This document shows, one piece after another, positions 8,217 through 16,522 of a stretch of DNA of 64,000 nucleotides. Below the pieces are notes generated by a model. That model made no database searches and had not been told where the DNA came from. It saw only the letters and a program-made list of their open reading frames with translations. Position 1 is the stretch's first letter; every line of letters begins with the position of its first letter. The DNA is from Egibacteraceae bacterium (lineage in GTDB: Bacteria > Actinomycetota > Nitriliruptoria > Euzebyales > Egibacteraceae): assembly GCA_030446775.1 (NCBI GenBank), contig JAUJMQ010000001.1, positions 142,497 through 206,496 of the forward strand. Reading direction: 5' to 3'. A program made the translations under genes and the position numbers.

Positions 8217-9130
8217 ATGGCCGTAGGACAAGAGGCGCCGGCCGCCGCTCGTCCGGAGCGCGATCGCGCCGGAGCCCGGGAGCGACCGACACGGAACTGG
8301 CGGCGGATCCGCAGCGCGGCGTTGTCGTACGCCCTGCTGACGGTGTTCGCGGTCTTTACCGTATTCCCGTTCGTGTGGATGCTGCTGACCACATTCAAGT
8401 CGCGGGGAAACATCTTTGTCCTGCCGCCGACAATTATCCCGGACAGCCTGTTTCAGCCGGGAATGTTTGACGCTTACAGGGAGGTCCTGACTAAGCACGA
8501 CTTCGGTCGCTACCTGCTGAATAGCGCCTTCGTCGCGTCCATGGCCGGTTTGGGCCAGGTCATCACGGCGTCACTCGCCGGGTTCGCCTCCGCCAAGATG
8601 GAGTTCCGTGGCGCCAAGTTGATGTTCGGCCTCCTCGTGCTGTCGCTGATGGTGCCGATCGAGGTCACCATCATTGAGGAGTTCTTCATCGTCTTCCGCC
8701 TCGGATGGTTGAACACTATCTCCCGCTCATCGTTCCGTCCTTCCTCGTCGGCGCGTTCGGGACGTTCATGATGCGCCAGTTCTTCCGCGGTGTCCCCCAA
8801 GACCTCGTTGACGCCGCGAGCGTGGACGGAGCATCTCCGTTCCGTATGTACTGGAGCATCTTCCTGCCGCTCGCCCGCCCGGCGCTGGTAACGCTGTTCC
8901 TGATCGCTTGCATCACCAACTGGAACGAGCTGCTCAGGCCGGTGCTCTACATCTCGGACAGCAGCCTGTACACCGTCACGCTCGGGCTGGCCTCCTTCCA
9001 GGGTGAGTACGGCGCCCAGTGGAATCTGCTCCTTTCCGCTGCGGTGATCGCCATCGTGCCGCTGCTCGTCCTCTACGTCTTCATGCAGCGCTACATCGTT
9101 CAGGGGTTCGTGTCGTCGGGACTGAAATAG
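8217..9130 (+). CDS. Carbohydrate ABC transporter permease (MalG type), one frameshift
   Basis: The N-terminal 167 residues (basic start, first span YALLTVFAVFTVFPFVWMLL, then KMEFRGAKLMFGLLVLSLMV PIEVTII) read in one frame. From about 8715 the gene continues one frame over as YLPLIVPSFLVGAFGTFMMR with the EAA loop DLVDAASVDGASPFRMYWSI F, ending at QGFVSSGLK. GWLNT and YLPLI join exactly if one C is restored at 8714-8716, so the break may be an assembly indel. CUT1 permeases import mono- or oligosaccharides. Its partner permease is truncated and no binding protein or ATPase is here, so the system is probably dead regardless. Confidence 0.75.
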
Positions 9131-9134
9131 CCAG

Positions 9135-9265
9135 CGGAGGTCGCTTCGGAGGCACGGGAAGTCCAACACCGCCGCGAATCTCGCCGCCCTTCTGGCAATT
9201 CGCGGTGAGCGGGTCGGGGTCATCGACACCGACATGCAGTCGCCAGGGATCCACATCCTGACGGC
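9135..9265 (+). pseudogene. MinD/ParA-like ATPase, N-terminal fragment
   Basis: Reading GGRFGGTG and, after a one-base shift at the G run 9156-9158, KSNTAANLAALLAIRGERVG VIDTDMQSPGIHIL gives the deviant Walker A and the Walker A' region of the MinD/ParA ATPases found beside anti-sigma/PP2C genes in actinobacteria. Similarity stops at about 9265 and the following bases are non-coding in character. There is no start codon with a ribosome-binding site, so this is a relic left 5 bp after the permease stop. Confidence 0.6.
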
Positions 9266-9480
9266 CAGACCACTCCCGCGACGGCGAGGACGCAGCCGCC
9301 CAGCAGGGGCGACGGCGCGGGTGGTCGGGTCGACGCCGGCCGCGCCCGGCTTGTGCCGTGGCGGCCCGCTGGATGCGAGCCTCCCGGAAGCTGGCCCGCC
9401 AGGACGGCGTCTGCCACAACGATGACCGCCACCACCGCCCGCCCGCAAGGAAACCGCAGGTCAAGGGGTTAATCGGGAAG

Positions 9481-9524
9481 CGCGCCGGGAGGGACTCGAA
9501 CCCCCGACCTTCTGATCCGTAGTC
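9481..9524 (-). repeat. Attachment-site copy: 3' half of tRNA-Arg, direct repeat of 21063-21106
   Basis: Forty-four bases match the 3' end through the anticodon loop of the tRNA-Arg(ACG) gene at 21063-21136, in the same orientation, with one C/T difference (9495 versus 21077). The match ends abruptly at GTAGTC, just past the anticodon. There is no 5' half, so it is not a tRNA gene. A partial tRNA copy in direct orientation is the classic mark of a tyrosine-recombinase integration site. Confidence 0.8.
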
Positions 9525-9736
9525 GGCTGCGCCCCGTCGCGGCGCCCGTCGCGGGAAGCCCCGTTCCGCCGCTGACCTGCGGGTTCGCTGGCACGGCTGG
9601 CGCGCAAGGACACGGGCTGGAACCGGTCTGGCGCGCGTTTTCGTGAGCAGGTCGTGAGCATCCTGGGGCACCCGCCCGGCGGCCGGCTGTTGTGCTGGAG
9701 GTGGTTGGCGCCCGCGCCGGCTGAGGGCTGAGCGCC

Positions 9737-10917
9737 GTGGCGTCGCCTGCTGCACCGGAGCGTCCCGCGCCTGAGGGGCCGCGCCAGGCCCGCGACGTGA
9801 TGGCGTTCGGCCACGAGGTCGGCCGGGCGTTGTCTGACGGGCGGATCGTGGGGCGTGCCGAGCCGTTCGCGAAGGTCTTCGCGTCCAGCCGGGTGGTCAA
9901 GCGCGCCGTCGGCCTCGTCGCCTGGGGGTGCTGGAAGACATCGCCCTGGACGCCCAACTGGACGGCGACGGCCGGCTGGTGGCCGAGACCAGCGTCCGGG
10001 CCATCGCCGCGCACCTGGCGCTGAGCAAGAACACCGTCACCAAGCATCTGGCCCGGCTGCGCGAGTACGGGTTCGTGCTGCACGAGGAGCGCCGCGACGA
10101 CGGGTCCGGGCGCTGGGAGACCTGCCGCTACGTGCTGGACCCGTCGGCCTGCGTCGAGCGGTTCACCGCCACCCCCAAGCCACCGTGTCCCAAGAACTGG
10201 GACACGGCCACCGTGTCCCAATCCACGGGACACCGTGATCTGGGACGCAAAGAACAAGAAGTTGTTGTTGCTGTCGCAGAAGAACAACAACAGCCGCCGG
10301 CCGTCGCGCGGCTGACCGCGCTGGGCGTCGCCGGCGACATCGCCGCCGAGCTGGCCGCCCGCCATCCCGCTGCGGACATCGAGCGGGTCGTCGCCGCGGC
10401 TTCACGGCGTGATCTGCGCTCCCCGGCCGGCTGGGTGGTGCGGGCGCTGCGCGAGGGCTGGGACCTCGCCGCCGCGCCGGTGCCGGGCGATCCGGCGGCA
10501 CGTGAGCGGTTGGCCGTCCAGGAGGCCGCCGATCGGGTCGCCGCCGAGCAGGCCCAAGTCGAGCGGGCCCGCGCGGCCGGGTGGGCGGCGGCGATCTCGG
10601 CGGCGCTGGACGACGACCAGCTGCGCCGGGCGGTCGAGCGGGTCACGACCGTGGCGCCCGGGATCGGGCGCCGCTCGCTGCCGCTGACCCGGGCGCAGCT
10701 GGTGGCCTGGGCCGTCGACGTCGCGGCGCGTGCCGGCGGTGTGCCGCTGACCGACGCGCTGGCCGCCGACCTGGCCTCGGGAGCCGCCTCGCCCGTCCCC
10801 GCGGGTGAGTCGCGGCTGCCGTCCCCGCCGCCGTGCCCGGCGGCTCCCGTCGACCTGTGCGCGCGCCTGCGCGCCTGCCTGTCCCACCCACCCGAGCCGC
10901 AGGAGGCCCGACCGTGA
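9737..10917 (+). CDS. Winged-helix protein of a plasmid/ICE-like element, one frameshift
   Basis: After the GTG at 9737 the product (~393 residues) begins RQARDVMAFGHEVGRALSDG and reaches VVKRAVGLVAWG. The rest lies one frame over, starting VLEDIALDAQLDGDGRLVAE TSVRAIAAHLALSKNTVTKH, a winged-helix domain. The two parts join if the G run at 9924-9928 lacks one base. The C-terminal 200 residues are Ala/Arg-rich and helical. Such proteins sit in actinobacterial integrated elements and may act in replication or copy control. Its stop overlaps the next start (GTGA). Function is uncertain; the HTH is clear. Confidence 0.6.
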
Positions 10918-11366
10918 CTGCCGACCGTGACCACACCCTGACCTGCCTGCAGCGGGCCGCAGCGACGCCCGGCACGACCCTGGACGAGGTCGACCGGCGG
11001 GTCGCCGCCGAGCTCGGCGTCGACGTCGGCCAGTACTTCGCCTACCTCGCCGTCGCTGAGGCGCTGGACCGCCACGCCGAGGTCCGCACCCCCGAGCAGT
11101 CCGGCGTCCCCTGGCGAGATGTTGAGGACTCCAGCCCCCTGGGGCGGGCGCAGGACCTCACTGCGGCGATCGGCTGGCGGGCCGCGACGATCTACCAGGC
11201 GACCGCGACCGGCCGGTCGGCGGACGACGCCGGTCAGCTCGCCGCCGGGATCCTGGGGTCGCTGCTGCAGTTGCGCCAGAACCTTCGCGACCTCGACAGC
11301 CTTGAGCGGCTCGGCGGCGGCGTGGACGGCCACGTCTCGTCGCGGGGGCTGGGCCGCGATGTCTGA
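10914..11366 (+). CDS. Hypothetical accessory protein, 150 aa
   Basis: The GTG overlaps the stop of the winged-helix gene, and the 3' end overlaps the next gene by 8 bp, so three genes form a tight accessory operon. The product is soluble and acidic to neutral, with an N-terminal repeat-like helix pair (TLDEVDRRVAAELGVDVGQY FAYLAVAEALDRHAEV) and Ala-rich helices later. I recognise no family. The neighbourhood of an integrated element suggests a mobile-element maintenance role, which is inference only. Confidence 0.6.
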   Translation: MTADRDHTLTCLQRAAATPGTTLDEVDRRVAAELGVDVGQYFAYLAVAEALDRHAEVRTPEQSGVPWRDVEDSSPLGRAQDLTAAIGWRAATIYQATATGRSADDAGQLAAGILGSLLQLRQNLRDLDSLERLGGGVDGHVSSRGLGRDV

Positions 11367-12015
11367 GCCCCATGAGTCCGACGCGTTCCGCAACGCCGAC
11401 GAGTTCACCGTGGCGGTCACGTACACCGTGGCCGGCGGCACCCGGGCCGGCACCGCCCAACGGCGCGCCCGCAAGGTCGCCGAGCGGCTCGCCGACACCG
11501 CCGCCCGCACGGCCGGGGTCGTCGCGGTGACCGCCAGCGCAGGCCCCAGCCGTCGCGGCGAGCTCATCGCCGGTCAGCCGGTCCGCTTCGCCGCCGCCAA
11601 CAGCGGCCCGGGCACCGTCACCGAGCCGCACCGGCTGGCCGGCTACCTCGACCCCGACCACGAACGGGCACTGCGGTCGCTGCGCGCAGCCAACCTCGCG
11701 TTCAACGAGCGGCGGCAGACCGACCGGAACCGCCGCCAGGCGGCCGGCTGCCGCAACGCCAGGCTGTCCCTGCTCGACGGGCCGGCCTCCTGCGCGTGCG
11801 TGTACTGCGACCCCGGTACGCACCTGGCCGCCCTGCACAGCGAACGCGAGCACGGCCCCAGCCCGTTCAACGCGACCCGCTGTGTCTGCGGCACGCCCGT
11901 CGGACTCGCCGCCCAGCGCTGCGCCACACACACCGACGTCGCCCTCGTCGACCTCGACGGCGACGCCCCCGAACTCCAAGCACTCGCCGCCGCGCAGCAG
12001 TACCGCCAGCCATGA
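11359..12015 (+). CDS. Hypothetical accessory protein with C-terminal Cys pairs (zinc-ribbon-like)
   Basis: The 218-residue product starts at an ATG inside the end of the previous gene. The N-terminal half (DEFTVAVTYTVAGGTRAGTA QRRARKVAERLADTAAR) looks like an alpha/beta domain. The second half carries CRNA, CACVYC, RCVCG and RCATH, five to seven cysteines and histidines spaced like a zinc ribbon. No enzyme motif is visible. It ends the three-gene operon of the island's left end. A nucleic-acid-binding role is possible but unproven. Confidence 0.55.
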   Translation: MSEPHESDAFRNADEFTVAVTYTVAGGTRAGTAQRRARKVAERLADTAARTAGVVAVTASAGPSRRGELIAGQPVRFAAANSGPGTVTEPHRLAGYLDPDHERALRSLRAANLAFNERRQTDRNRRQAAGCRNARLSLLDGPASCACVYCDPGTHLAALHSEREHGPSPFNATRCVCGTPVGLAAQRCATHTDVALVDLDGDAPELQALAAAQQYRQP

Positions 12016-12169
12016 CGGCCCAACGTCTCGCCGCCGCAGGGCCGTTCGCCCGCCGCGCCAGCCAAGGGCTACGACAGCGACACAGACTGGTCCCGCCGAG
12101 CACCGCGCCAACGGATACCGTCGATGAGGTAGCCGAGGGGAGGTCCTGTCCATGCCGCTGTATGAAGTC

Positions 12170-12830
12170 AACGGCGAAGCACTCAAGCGTGGTCGAGGTC
12201 GCGCAGTACGCAGCTCTCGACATGTATGAGCGCGACGATCTGCAGCGCTGTTGATGGTCGCCCCGAAGAAACAGAATTGCCCGGGCCGTTTCCACCGCCT
12301 CCGACGCCGTCCACCGGACCCCTCGAAAAAGGAAGCGCAGCCAGCTCTCCCAGTCGCCGCGCTATCGAGCCCGGCACGCCCGGGCTCTATCCAGTTCTTG
12401 CTACGCCGGAACTCACGGGGGTCCTTCTCCCGGCCGCGTCCCGTGAGGAGCAGTTCGGCGTGGATCTCCCTCAAGCGACGCAGGGAGAGCGGAAGCTCAG
12501 CCATGCGGTCGGACCGTGGTTCATGGCTCTGACGTAGTTGACAACCTCTTCGACGTCTCCGGGCAGACCAGGCTTCCCAGGGTCGAGCTCGAGCGCGAGG
12601 ACGTCGTCGAGGGTCGACTGGTCCCCTCGATCTGCGATGACAAGACAGCCTCGCGCCGGACGTACATCGCGACGAACAGGTCGGGTTAGGAATCGTCGGC
12701 GTCACGCCATCCAAGCGGCCCAGCGCATCGGCCGCTGCTACATATAGCAGTGGGTCGCCGTGCGGGATTCCATTTGCAGGACGCTTCAATACTGTCGGGT
12801 CAGACAGGACAGGGGCTTTGCTCGAACCTT
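12170..12830 (-). pseudogene. Fic/DOC family protein with catalytic core deleted
   Basis: Read on the reverse strand: DPLLYVAAADALGRLDGVTP TIPNP, then FVAMYVRREAVLSSQIEGT (Fic N-terminal domain), VEEVVNYVRAMNHG, then in another frame LPLSLRRLREIHAELLLTGR GREKDPREFRRSKNWI, then DWESWLRFLFRG and ETARAILFLRGDHQQRC. The AMP-transfer loop HPFxxGNGR, which should lie between NWI and WLRFLFRG, is missing, so about 60 residues are deleted in addition to two or three frame changes. The protein cannot AMPylate. A plus-strand MPLYEVNGEAL at about 12152 hints at another truncated gene at the 3' side. Confidence 0.75.
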
Positions 12831-12844
12831 GCCCGCTCACTCGC

Positions 12845-12880
12845 CATATGTATGGCTGCGTGCTACTGTACAGCCATATG
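12845..12880 (+). promoter_or_regulatory. Inverted repeat over the vapB start, probable toxin-antitoxin operator
   Basis: ATGGCTG (12852-12858) and CAGCCAT (12871-12877) are exact complements 12 bases apart, flanked on both sides by CATATG (12845-12850 and 12875-12880). TACTGT at 12864-12869, eight bases before the ATG, could be a leaderless -10 box within the repeat. Toxin-antitoxin complexes usually repress their own promoter through such elements. Confidence 0.5.
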
Positions 12881-13123
12881 AAGACCACGTTGAACCTCGA
12901 TGATGAGCTGCTGCGGCGGGCGAAGCAGCGCGCGGCCGCGCGGGGAACCACGCTGACTGCGCTGGTTGAAGCGGGGTTGCGGGCGGCGCTTGCCGATCCG
13001 CCCCGCGCCCAGCCCGCCGTGCTCAACTTCCCGACCTTTCGCGGTGAGACTCCGCCGGTTGTGGACCCGGCCGACCGGGCCGCCCTCTACGACGTGATGG
13101 GGGTTCGGGAGCCCCTGGCGTGA
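12878..13123 (+). CDS. vapB: VapB-type antitoxin (ribbon-helix-helix)
   Basis: The 81-residue protein opens with MKTTLNLDDELLRRAKQRAA and ARGTTLTALVEAGLRAAL, the strand-helix-helix pattern of RHH_5/DUF2191 antitoxins that bind operator DNA as dimers. The C-terminal third (VLNFPTFRGETPPVVDPADR) is the extended toxin-binding tail typical of these proteins. The stop overlaps the toxin start (GTGA). It lies in the integrated island next to a Fic relic, which fits a module that stabilises mobile DNA. Confidence 0.85.
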   Translation: MKTTLNLDDELLRRAKQRAAARGTTLTALVEAGLRAALADPPRAQPAVLNFPTFRGETPPVVDPADRAALYDVMGVREPLA

Positions 13124-13545
13124 TCGCGGTCGACACCAACGTCCTCATCTATGCCCACCGTGAGGAGATGGAGCAACACCATGCCGGGCGGCGGGCACTT
13201 GCAGCGCTGGCAGAAGGGGAGGAGCCCTGGGCCGTCCCCGTCTTCGTGGTCAGCGAGTTCCTCCGCGTGGTGACGCATCCGCGTGTGTTCCGGACGCCGA
13301 CCCCAGCGCCACAGGCCGTAGCCGCGCTGGAAGGGCTGTTCGAGAACCCGACGTTGCGGGTGCTGCACCCTGGCGAGCGGTTCTGGCCCTTGCTGCGCGC
13401 CACCATCGAGGAGGGTCATGCACGCGGTGACCTCGTGCTCGACGCCGGCATCGTGGCGTTGTGTCGCGAGCACGGCGTTACGACCATCCTGTCCGCCGAC
13501 CGTGACTTCCGGCGCTTTCCCTCGATCTCGTTTCGACCCTTGTGA
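13120..13545 (+). CDS. vapC: VapC-type PIN-domain toxin
   Basis: The 141-residue PIN-domain protein shows the acidic quartet expected of a Mg-dependent ribonuclease: IAVDTNVLIYAHR (Asp5), VSEFLRVVTHP (Glu near residue 46), DLVLDAGIVALC (Asp near 110) and ILSADRDFRRFP (Asp near 128). The length and the Trp/Pro-rich middle match the TIGR00028-like TA-system VapC group. It is translationally coupled to vapB. VapC toxins cleave initiator tRNA or rRNA, but this protein's target cannot be read from sequence. Confidence 0.88.
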   Translation: MIAVDTNVLIYAHREEMEQHHAGRRALAALAEGEEPWAVPVFVVSEFLRVVTHPRVFRTPTPAPQAVAALEGLFENPTLRVLHPGERFWPLLRATIEEGHARGDLVLDAGIVALCREHGVTTILSADRDFRRFPSISFRPL

Positions 13546-14037
13546 CGAGTCCACGCTGCCGAACCGTGAATAGCAGGTTGGCTATCGTCGCCCGAGCCAA
13601 TCGACCAGCGCGTGCCACCTGGAAGGTCGCGCCGCGATTCTCGGGGTGCACCGGCGTGCCGCCGGCATCACCGATGACGCACCGCCCTCGGCCGGTGCCC
13701 TTGGACCCGCCTCGCGGCCGCCGCAAAGCCGGGCTGCGCCGCCTCGACGACCTCGCCTGCCACCGGCAGCCCGATCGGGGGAGGCCCGGCGCGGCCCCCG
13801 TCTGAGTGACCCAACGGTCCAGCGACGACTCGTACATGTCCAACCGGGAGACCTGCGCGATCGGCCGGCCGGTGTCGAGCAACGGCTACCGGCGGGTCGA
13901 CACCGAGCTGGGCCGCCAAGGCGTGGCGGCCGGCTTGGAGTTGGTGCGGGCGTTGATGCGCGCGGAGGGGCCCGGTGGCTTTGCCGGCTGGCGCCACGGG
14001 GATGCCCGCCAGCTCGTCGGGCTCACCGTTTCTCTCG
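13546..14037 (-). mobile_element. Intergenic stretch with a possible IS3-family OrfA fragment
   Basis: No intact gene is present between vapC and the urease alpha stop. On the reverse strand at about 13790-13882 the frame gives TGRPIAQVSR-LDMYESSLDR WVTQTG, closely resembling the helix-turn-helix of actinobacterial IS3 OrfA transposases (TGRPIA-V-R ... YES-L--WV). Nothing of OrfB and no terminal inverted repeats could be found by eye. If real, this is a small footprint of an insertion at the edge of the urease genes. Confidence 0.4.
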
Positions 14038-15768
14038 TCAGGCGAGAAGGTAGCGGCGGTTGAGCGGCACCTCGTCGACAGGGTCGACGGCGAGGACCCG
14101 GCCCTGGAGGCGGACCGTGCCGTCGGCGGGGTCGATCTCGATCGGCGCGACGCTGTGGTGGGCGTAGAGGTCGCTGCGCTGCAACCCACGCGTGCCTCGC
14201 ACGGCGACCAGGCGGCGGCGGGTCCCGAGGCGTGCCGCGATGCCTTCGTCGAGGGAGAGCTGGGACACGAACGTCGTCCCCAGCAACGCTCCCGCGTTGC
14301 CCGTGGCCCCCCAGTGGGCGCCGTAGGTCGTGGGCTGGCTGCCCTCGACCGCGGCGTTGCCCTCGCCCAGCGCTCCCCAGGTCTCGAAGCCGCACTTGAA
14401 GACCAGGTCGGGCTTGACGCCGAAGTGGCTGGGACGCCACACCACGATGTCGGCCAGCCGGCCGGGGGCCAGGCTGCCCACCTCCTCGCTGATGCCGTGG
14501 ACGATCGCCGGCTCGAGGGTGTACTTGGCGAGATAGCGCAGCACCCGCTCGTTGTCGTCCGGGCCGAGCGGGTCGTCAGGCGCGGACGGAGGCGGCGTCA
14601 TCCTCCTGAGCGTCGCAGCGTGCTCCCAGCCTTCCCCGGCGGCGCTCGCGCGCCAGCGCTTCATCACGTCGCACAGCTGCCAGGTGCGCCTGATCGTCTC
14701 GCCCATGCGGCCGACGCCTTGCGAGTCGCTGTTGGTGATCGCGATGGCGCCGAGTTCGTGCAGCGGGCCTTCCGCCGCCATCGTCGCGGCGTGCACACGC
14801 TCGTCGACTGCTGACACGTCCTGCGGCAACCCGGGGTCACCACCGTGGACGGCGAGGATCATGTCGCGGTGCTCGGCCGCGGTCGCGCGGGCGAACGGCA
14901 GCGTCGGGGTGGTCGACGAGCAGATCACACTCCGCTCCGTCGTGAGCAGCAGGTTGTCCGGCGGGTGGCCTCCGGCGGAGCCTTCGACGTGGTAGGCGTG
15001 CACGGTGCGCCCGGCGATGGCGGCGACGGTGTCGTCGACCTCGCACGACTCGTTGAGCCCGTCGGTGTGCAGGCAGACGGCGACGTCGTGGGCGTCCGCC
15101 GACCGCAACGCCGCGTCGAGCACGTCGGGGTAGGCGCCGTAGTCCTCGTGCACCTTCAGTCCCACGGCCCCGGTGGCGAGCACGGGCTCCGACGTCGCCG
15201 GGTCGGCGGTTCGCGCGCACGCCTGCAGGCCGATGTTGACCGGCGCGGTCTCCATCGCCGCGAGCATGCGCAGCATGCCGAACGGCGGCTCCTCGAAGCC
15301 GGCGGTGATCAGTGTGGTGACCCCGGCCGAGAGCGCCGCGGGCAGCAGGCGGGGCGTCGGCAGGTGCACGTGGCTGTCCACGCCACCCGCCGTGGCGATC
15401 CTCCCGTAGGCCGGAAACGGGTAGGTCGACGGACCGACCTCCAGGTCCGCACCCGGGCCCACGCGCCCGATCCCGACGACGCGGCCGTCCTTGACGCCGA
15501 TGTTGGTCTTGCGCACGCCCAGGAGCGGGTCGATCAGCAGCACCCCGAGGAACACAAATTCCAGCTCGCTGCCCGGTGCCGGCCGGTCGGACTGGAGCAT
15601 CCGCGACCGCAGGTTCCTGCCGAAGCCGAACAGTGGCTCGTCGCCGTAACCGACGTCGTCCGCCTCGACGCGCACCACCAGGCTCGTGTCACCCAGCCGG
15701 ACCCGGTCGCCGGTGGTGGGGCCGTACCGGCGGGCGTACTCATCACGACTGAGACGGGCCACCCGCAT
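14038..15768 (-). CDS. ureC: Urease alpha subunit, divergent active-site flap
   Basis: The 576-residue protein has most nickel-centre motifs of urease alpha: GGVDSHVHL (His-x-His), GLKVHEDYG (the carbamylated Lys), VCLHTDGLNE, HVEGSAGGHPPD and TNSDSQGVGR (Asp). In the mobile flap, the usual VCHHLDPD reads AVHGGDPG, so the flap cysteine (Cys319 in Klebsiella) is a valine; one His is retained. Cys319 assists catalysis but is not essential. It is the last gene of gamma-beta-alpha, overlapping beta by 26 bp. No ureDEFG is nearby. It belongs to the accessory-less branch seen in some streptomycetes; urea as substrate is uncertain. Confidence 0.88.
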   Translation of the reverse strand: MRVARLSRDEYARRYGPTTGDRVRLGDTSLVVRVEADDVGYGDEPLFGFGRNLRSRMLQSDRPAPGSELEFVFLGVLLIDPLLGVRKTNIGVKDGRVVGIGRVGPGADLEVGPSTYPFPAYGRIATAGGVDSHVHLPTPRLLPAALSAGVTTLITAGFEEPPFGMLRMLAAMETAPVNIGLQACARTADPATSEPVLATGAVGLKVHEDYGAYPDVLDAALRSADAHDVAVCLHTDGLNESCEVDDTVAAIAGRTVHAYHVEGSAGGHPPDNLLLTTERSVICSSTTPTLPFARATAAEHRDMILAVHGGDPGLPQDVSAVDERVHAATMAAEGPLHELGAIAITNSDSQGVGRMGETIRRTWQLCDVMKRWRASAAGEGWEHAATLRRMTPPPSAPDDPLGPDDNERVLRYLAKYTLEPAIVHGISEEVGSLAPGRLADIVVWRPSHFGVKPDLVFKCGFETWGALGEGNAAVEGSQPTTYGAHWGATGNAGALLGTTFVSQLSLDEGIAARLGTRRRLVAVRGTRGLQRSDLYAHHSVAPIEIDPADGTVRLQGRVLAVDPVDEVPLNRRYLLA

Positions 15769-16027
15769 CCTCCCTGCCGGCGACGAGCGCGACGTCGAGC
15801 GTCTCGCCCGGGCCCCAGCGCACGAGCTCGCCCGCCGGCACGTGCAGGTGGTATCCGCGCGCCACGCCGCGGTCGAACGACAGGCGCGGGTTCACCTGGT
15901 CGAACGGAAAGTGGGACGACACCCGCACGACGCGCGCCGAGGTGTTCGTCACGGTGACGGTCACGGTCCGGCGGTTCGCGTAGAGCTCGATGTCACCGCT
16001 TTGGCAGCGGATGCCGCCGATCTTCAT
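15743..16027 (-). CDS. ureB: Urease beta subunit
   Basis: This 94-residue beta-barrel subunit begins MKIGGIRCQSGDIELYANRR and carries VSSHFPFDQVNPRLSFDR and HVPAGELVRWGPGETLDVAL V, the conserved core of urease beta. The C-terminus is short and lacks the FGFRGEVMGPL-type end of classical subunits. The start overlaps the gamma stop (ATGA) and the 3' end overlaps alpha by 26 bp, so all three are translated together. Beta has a structural role around the alpha active site. Confidence 0.85.
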   Translation of the reverse strand: MKIGGIRCQSGDIELYANRRTVTVTVTNTSARVVRVSSHFPFDQVNPRLSFDRGVARGYHLHVPAGELVRWGPGETLDVALVAGREDAGGPSQS

Positions 16028-16341
16028 CGCGTCGACCCCCCGTTGATCGGATCGCGCAGCACGACCAACCGCGTGCCCTCGTCGAGCAGCACCTCGGCGC
16101 GCACCTCGGTGACGATGTCCGCCACGCCGTCGAGCACGTCGTCGGGCGTCACGGCCGCCAGTCCCGACTCGACGATCTCGGAGTAGGGGCAGCCTTCCCG
16201 TGCCGCCCAGTGCAGGGCATCGACCATCAGCGCGGTCGCCTCGGGAGCGTTCAGCCGCAGACCGCGGTCGCGTGTTCGCCGCGCGAGCTCGGCGGTGGCG
16301 AAGACCAGCAGCCGTTGCTGCTCGGTCGGGGTGAGGTCCAT
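16024..16341 (-). CDS. ureA: Urease gamma subunit
   Basis: The 105-residue protein starts MDLTPTEQQRLLVFATAELA RRTRDRGLRLN, with EATALMVDALHWAAREGCPY SEI and the C-terminal VLLDEGTRLVVLRDPI, all hallmarks of gamma subunits. The ATG at 16341 follows GGGAGGG at a good distance; the frame is open further upstream but loses similarity there. It is the first gene of the urease operon, 181 bp from the oppositely transcribed three-domain aminotransferase, so the shared gap must hold both promoters. Confidence 0.88.
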   Translation of the reverse strand: MDLTPTEQQRLLVFATAELARRTRDRGLRLNAPEATALMVDALHWAAREGCPYSEIVESGLAAVTPDDVLDGVADIVTEVRAEVLLDEGTRLVVLRDPINGGSTR

Positions 16342-16522
16342 CGCGCGGTGCCCTCCCGCAGCTCCTGACCCGGCGCGGCGTTCCTGCGTCAGCCGGGCCG
16401 GCGCACCATAACCGCCTTTCCGGCACATGGCCTCCCTCCTGGCGGCCAGCGCAACGGCGACGGGACGACGTTGCGCAGTGGTCCACCTGAGCGTCAGCCC
16501 GTACAGCGGGTAGGGACTCCCC

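Noticed and set aside
9481-9524. A second tRNA-Arg gene
   Set aside because: Only the 3' half is present; there is no D-arm or 5' acceptor strand, so it is an attachment-site copy rather than a gene.
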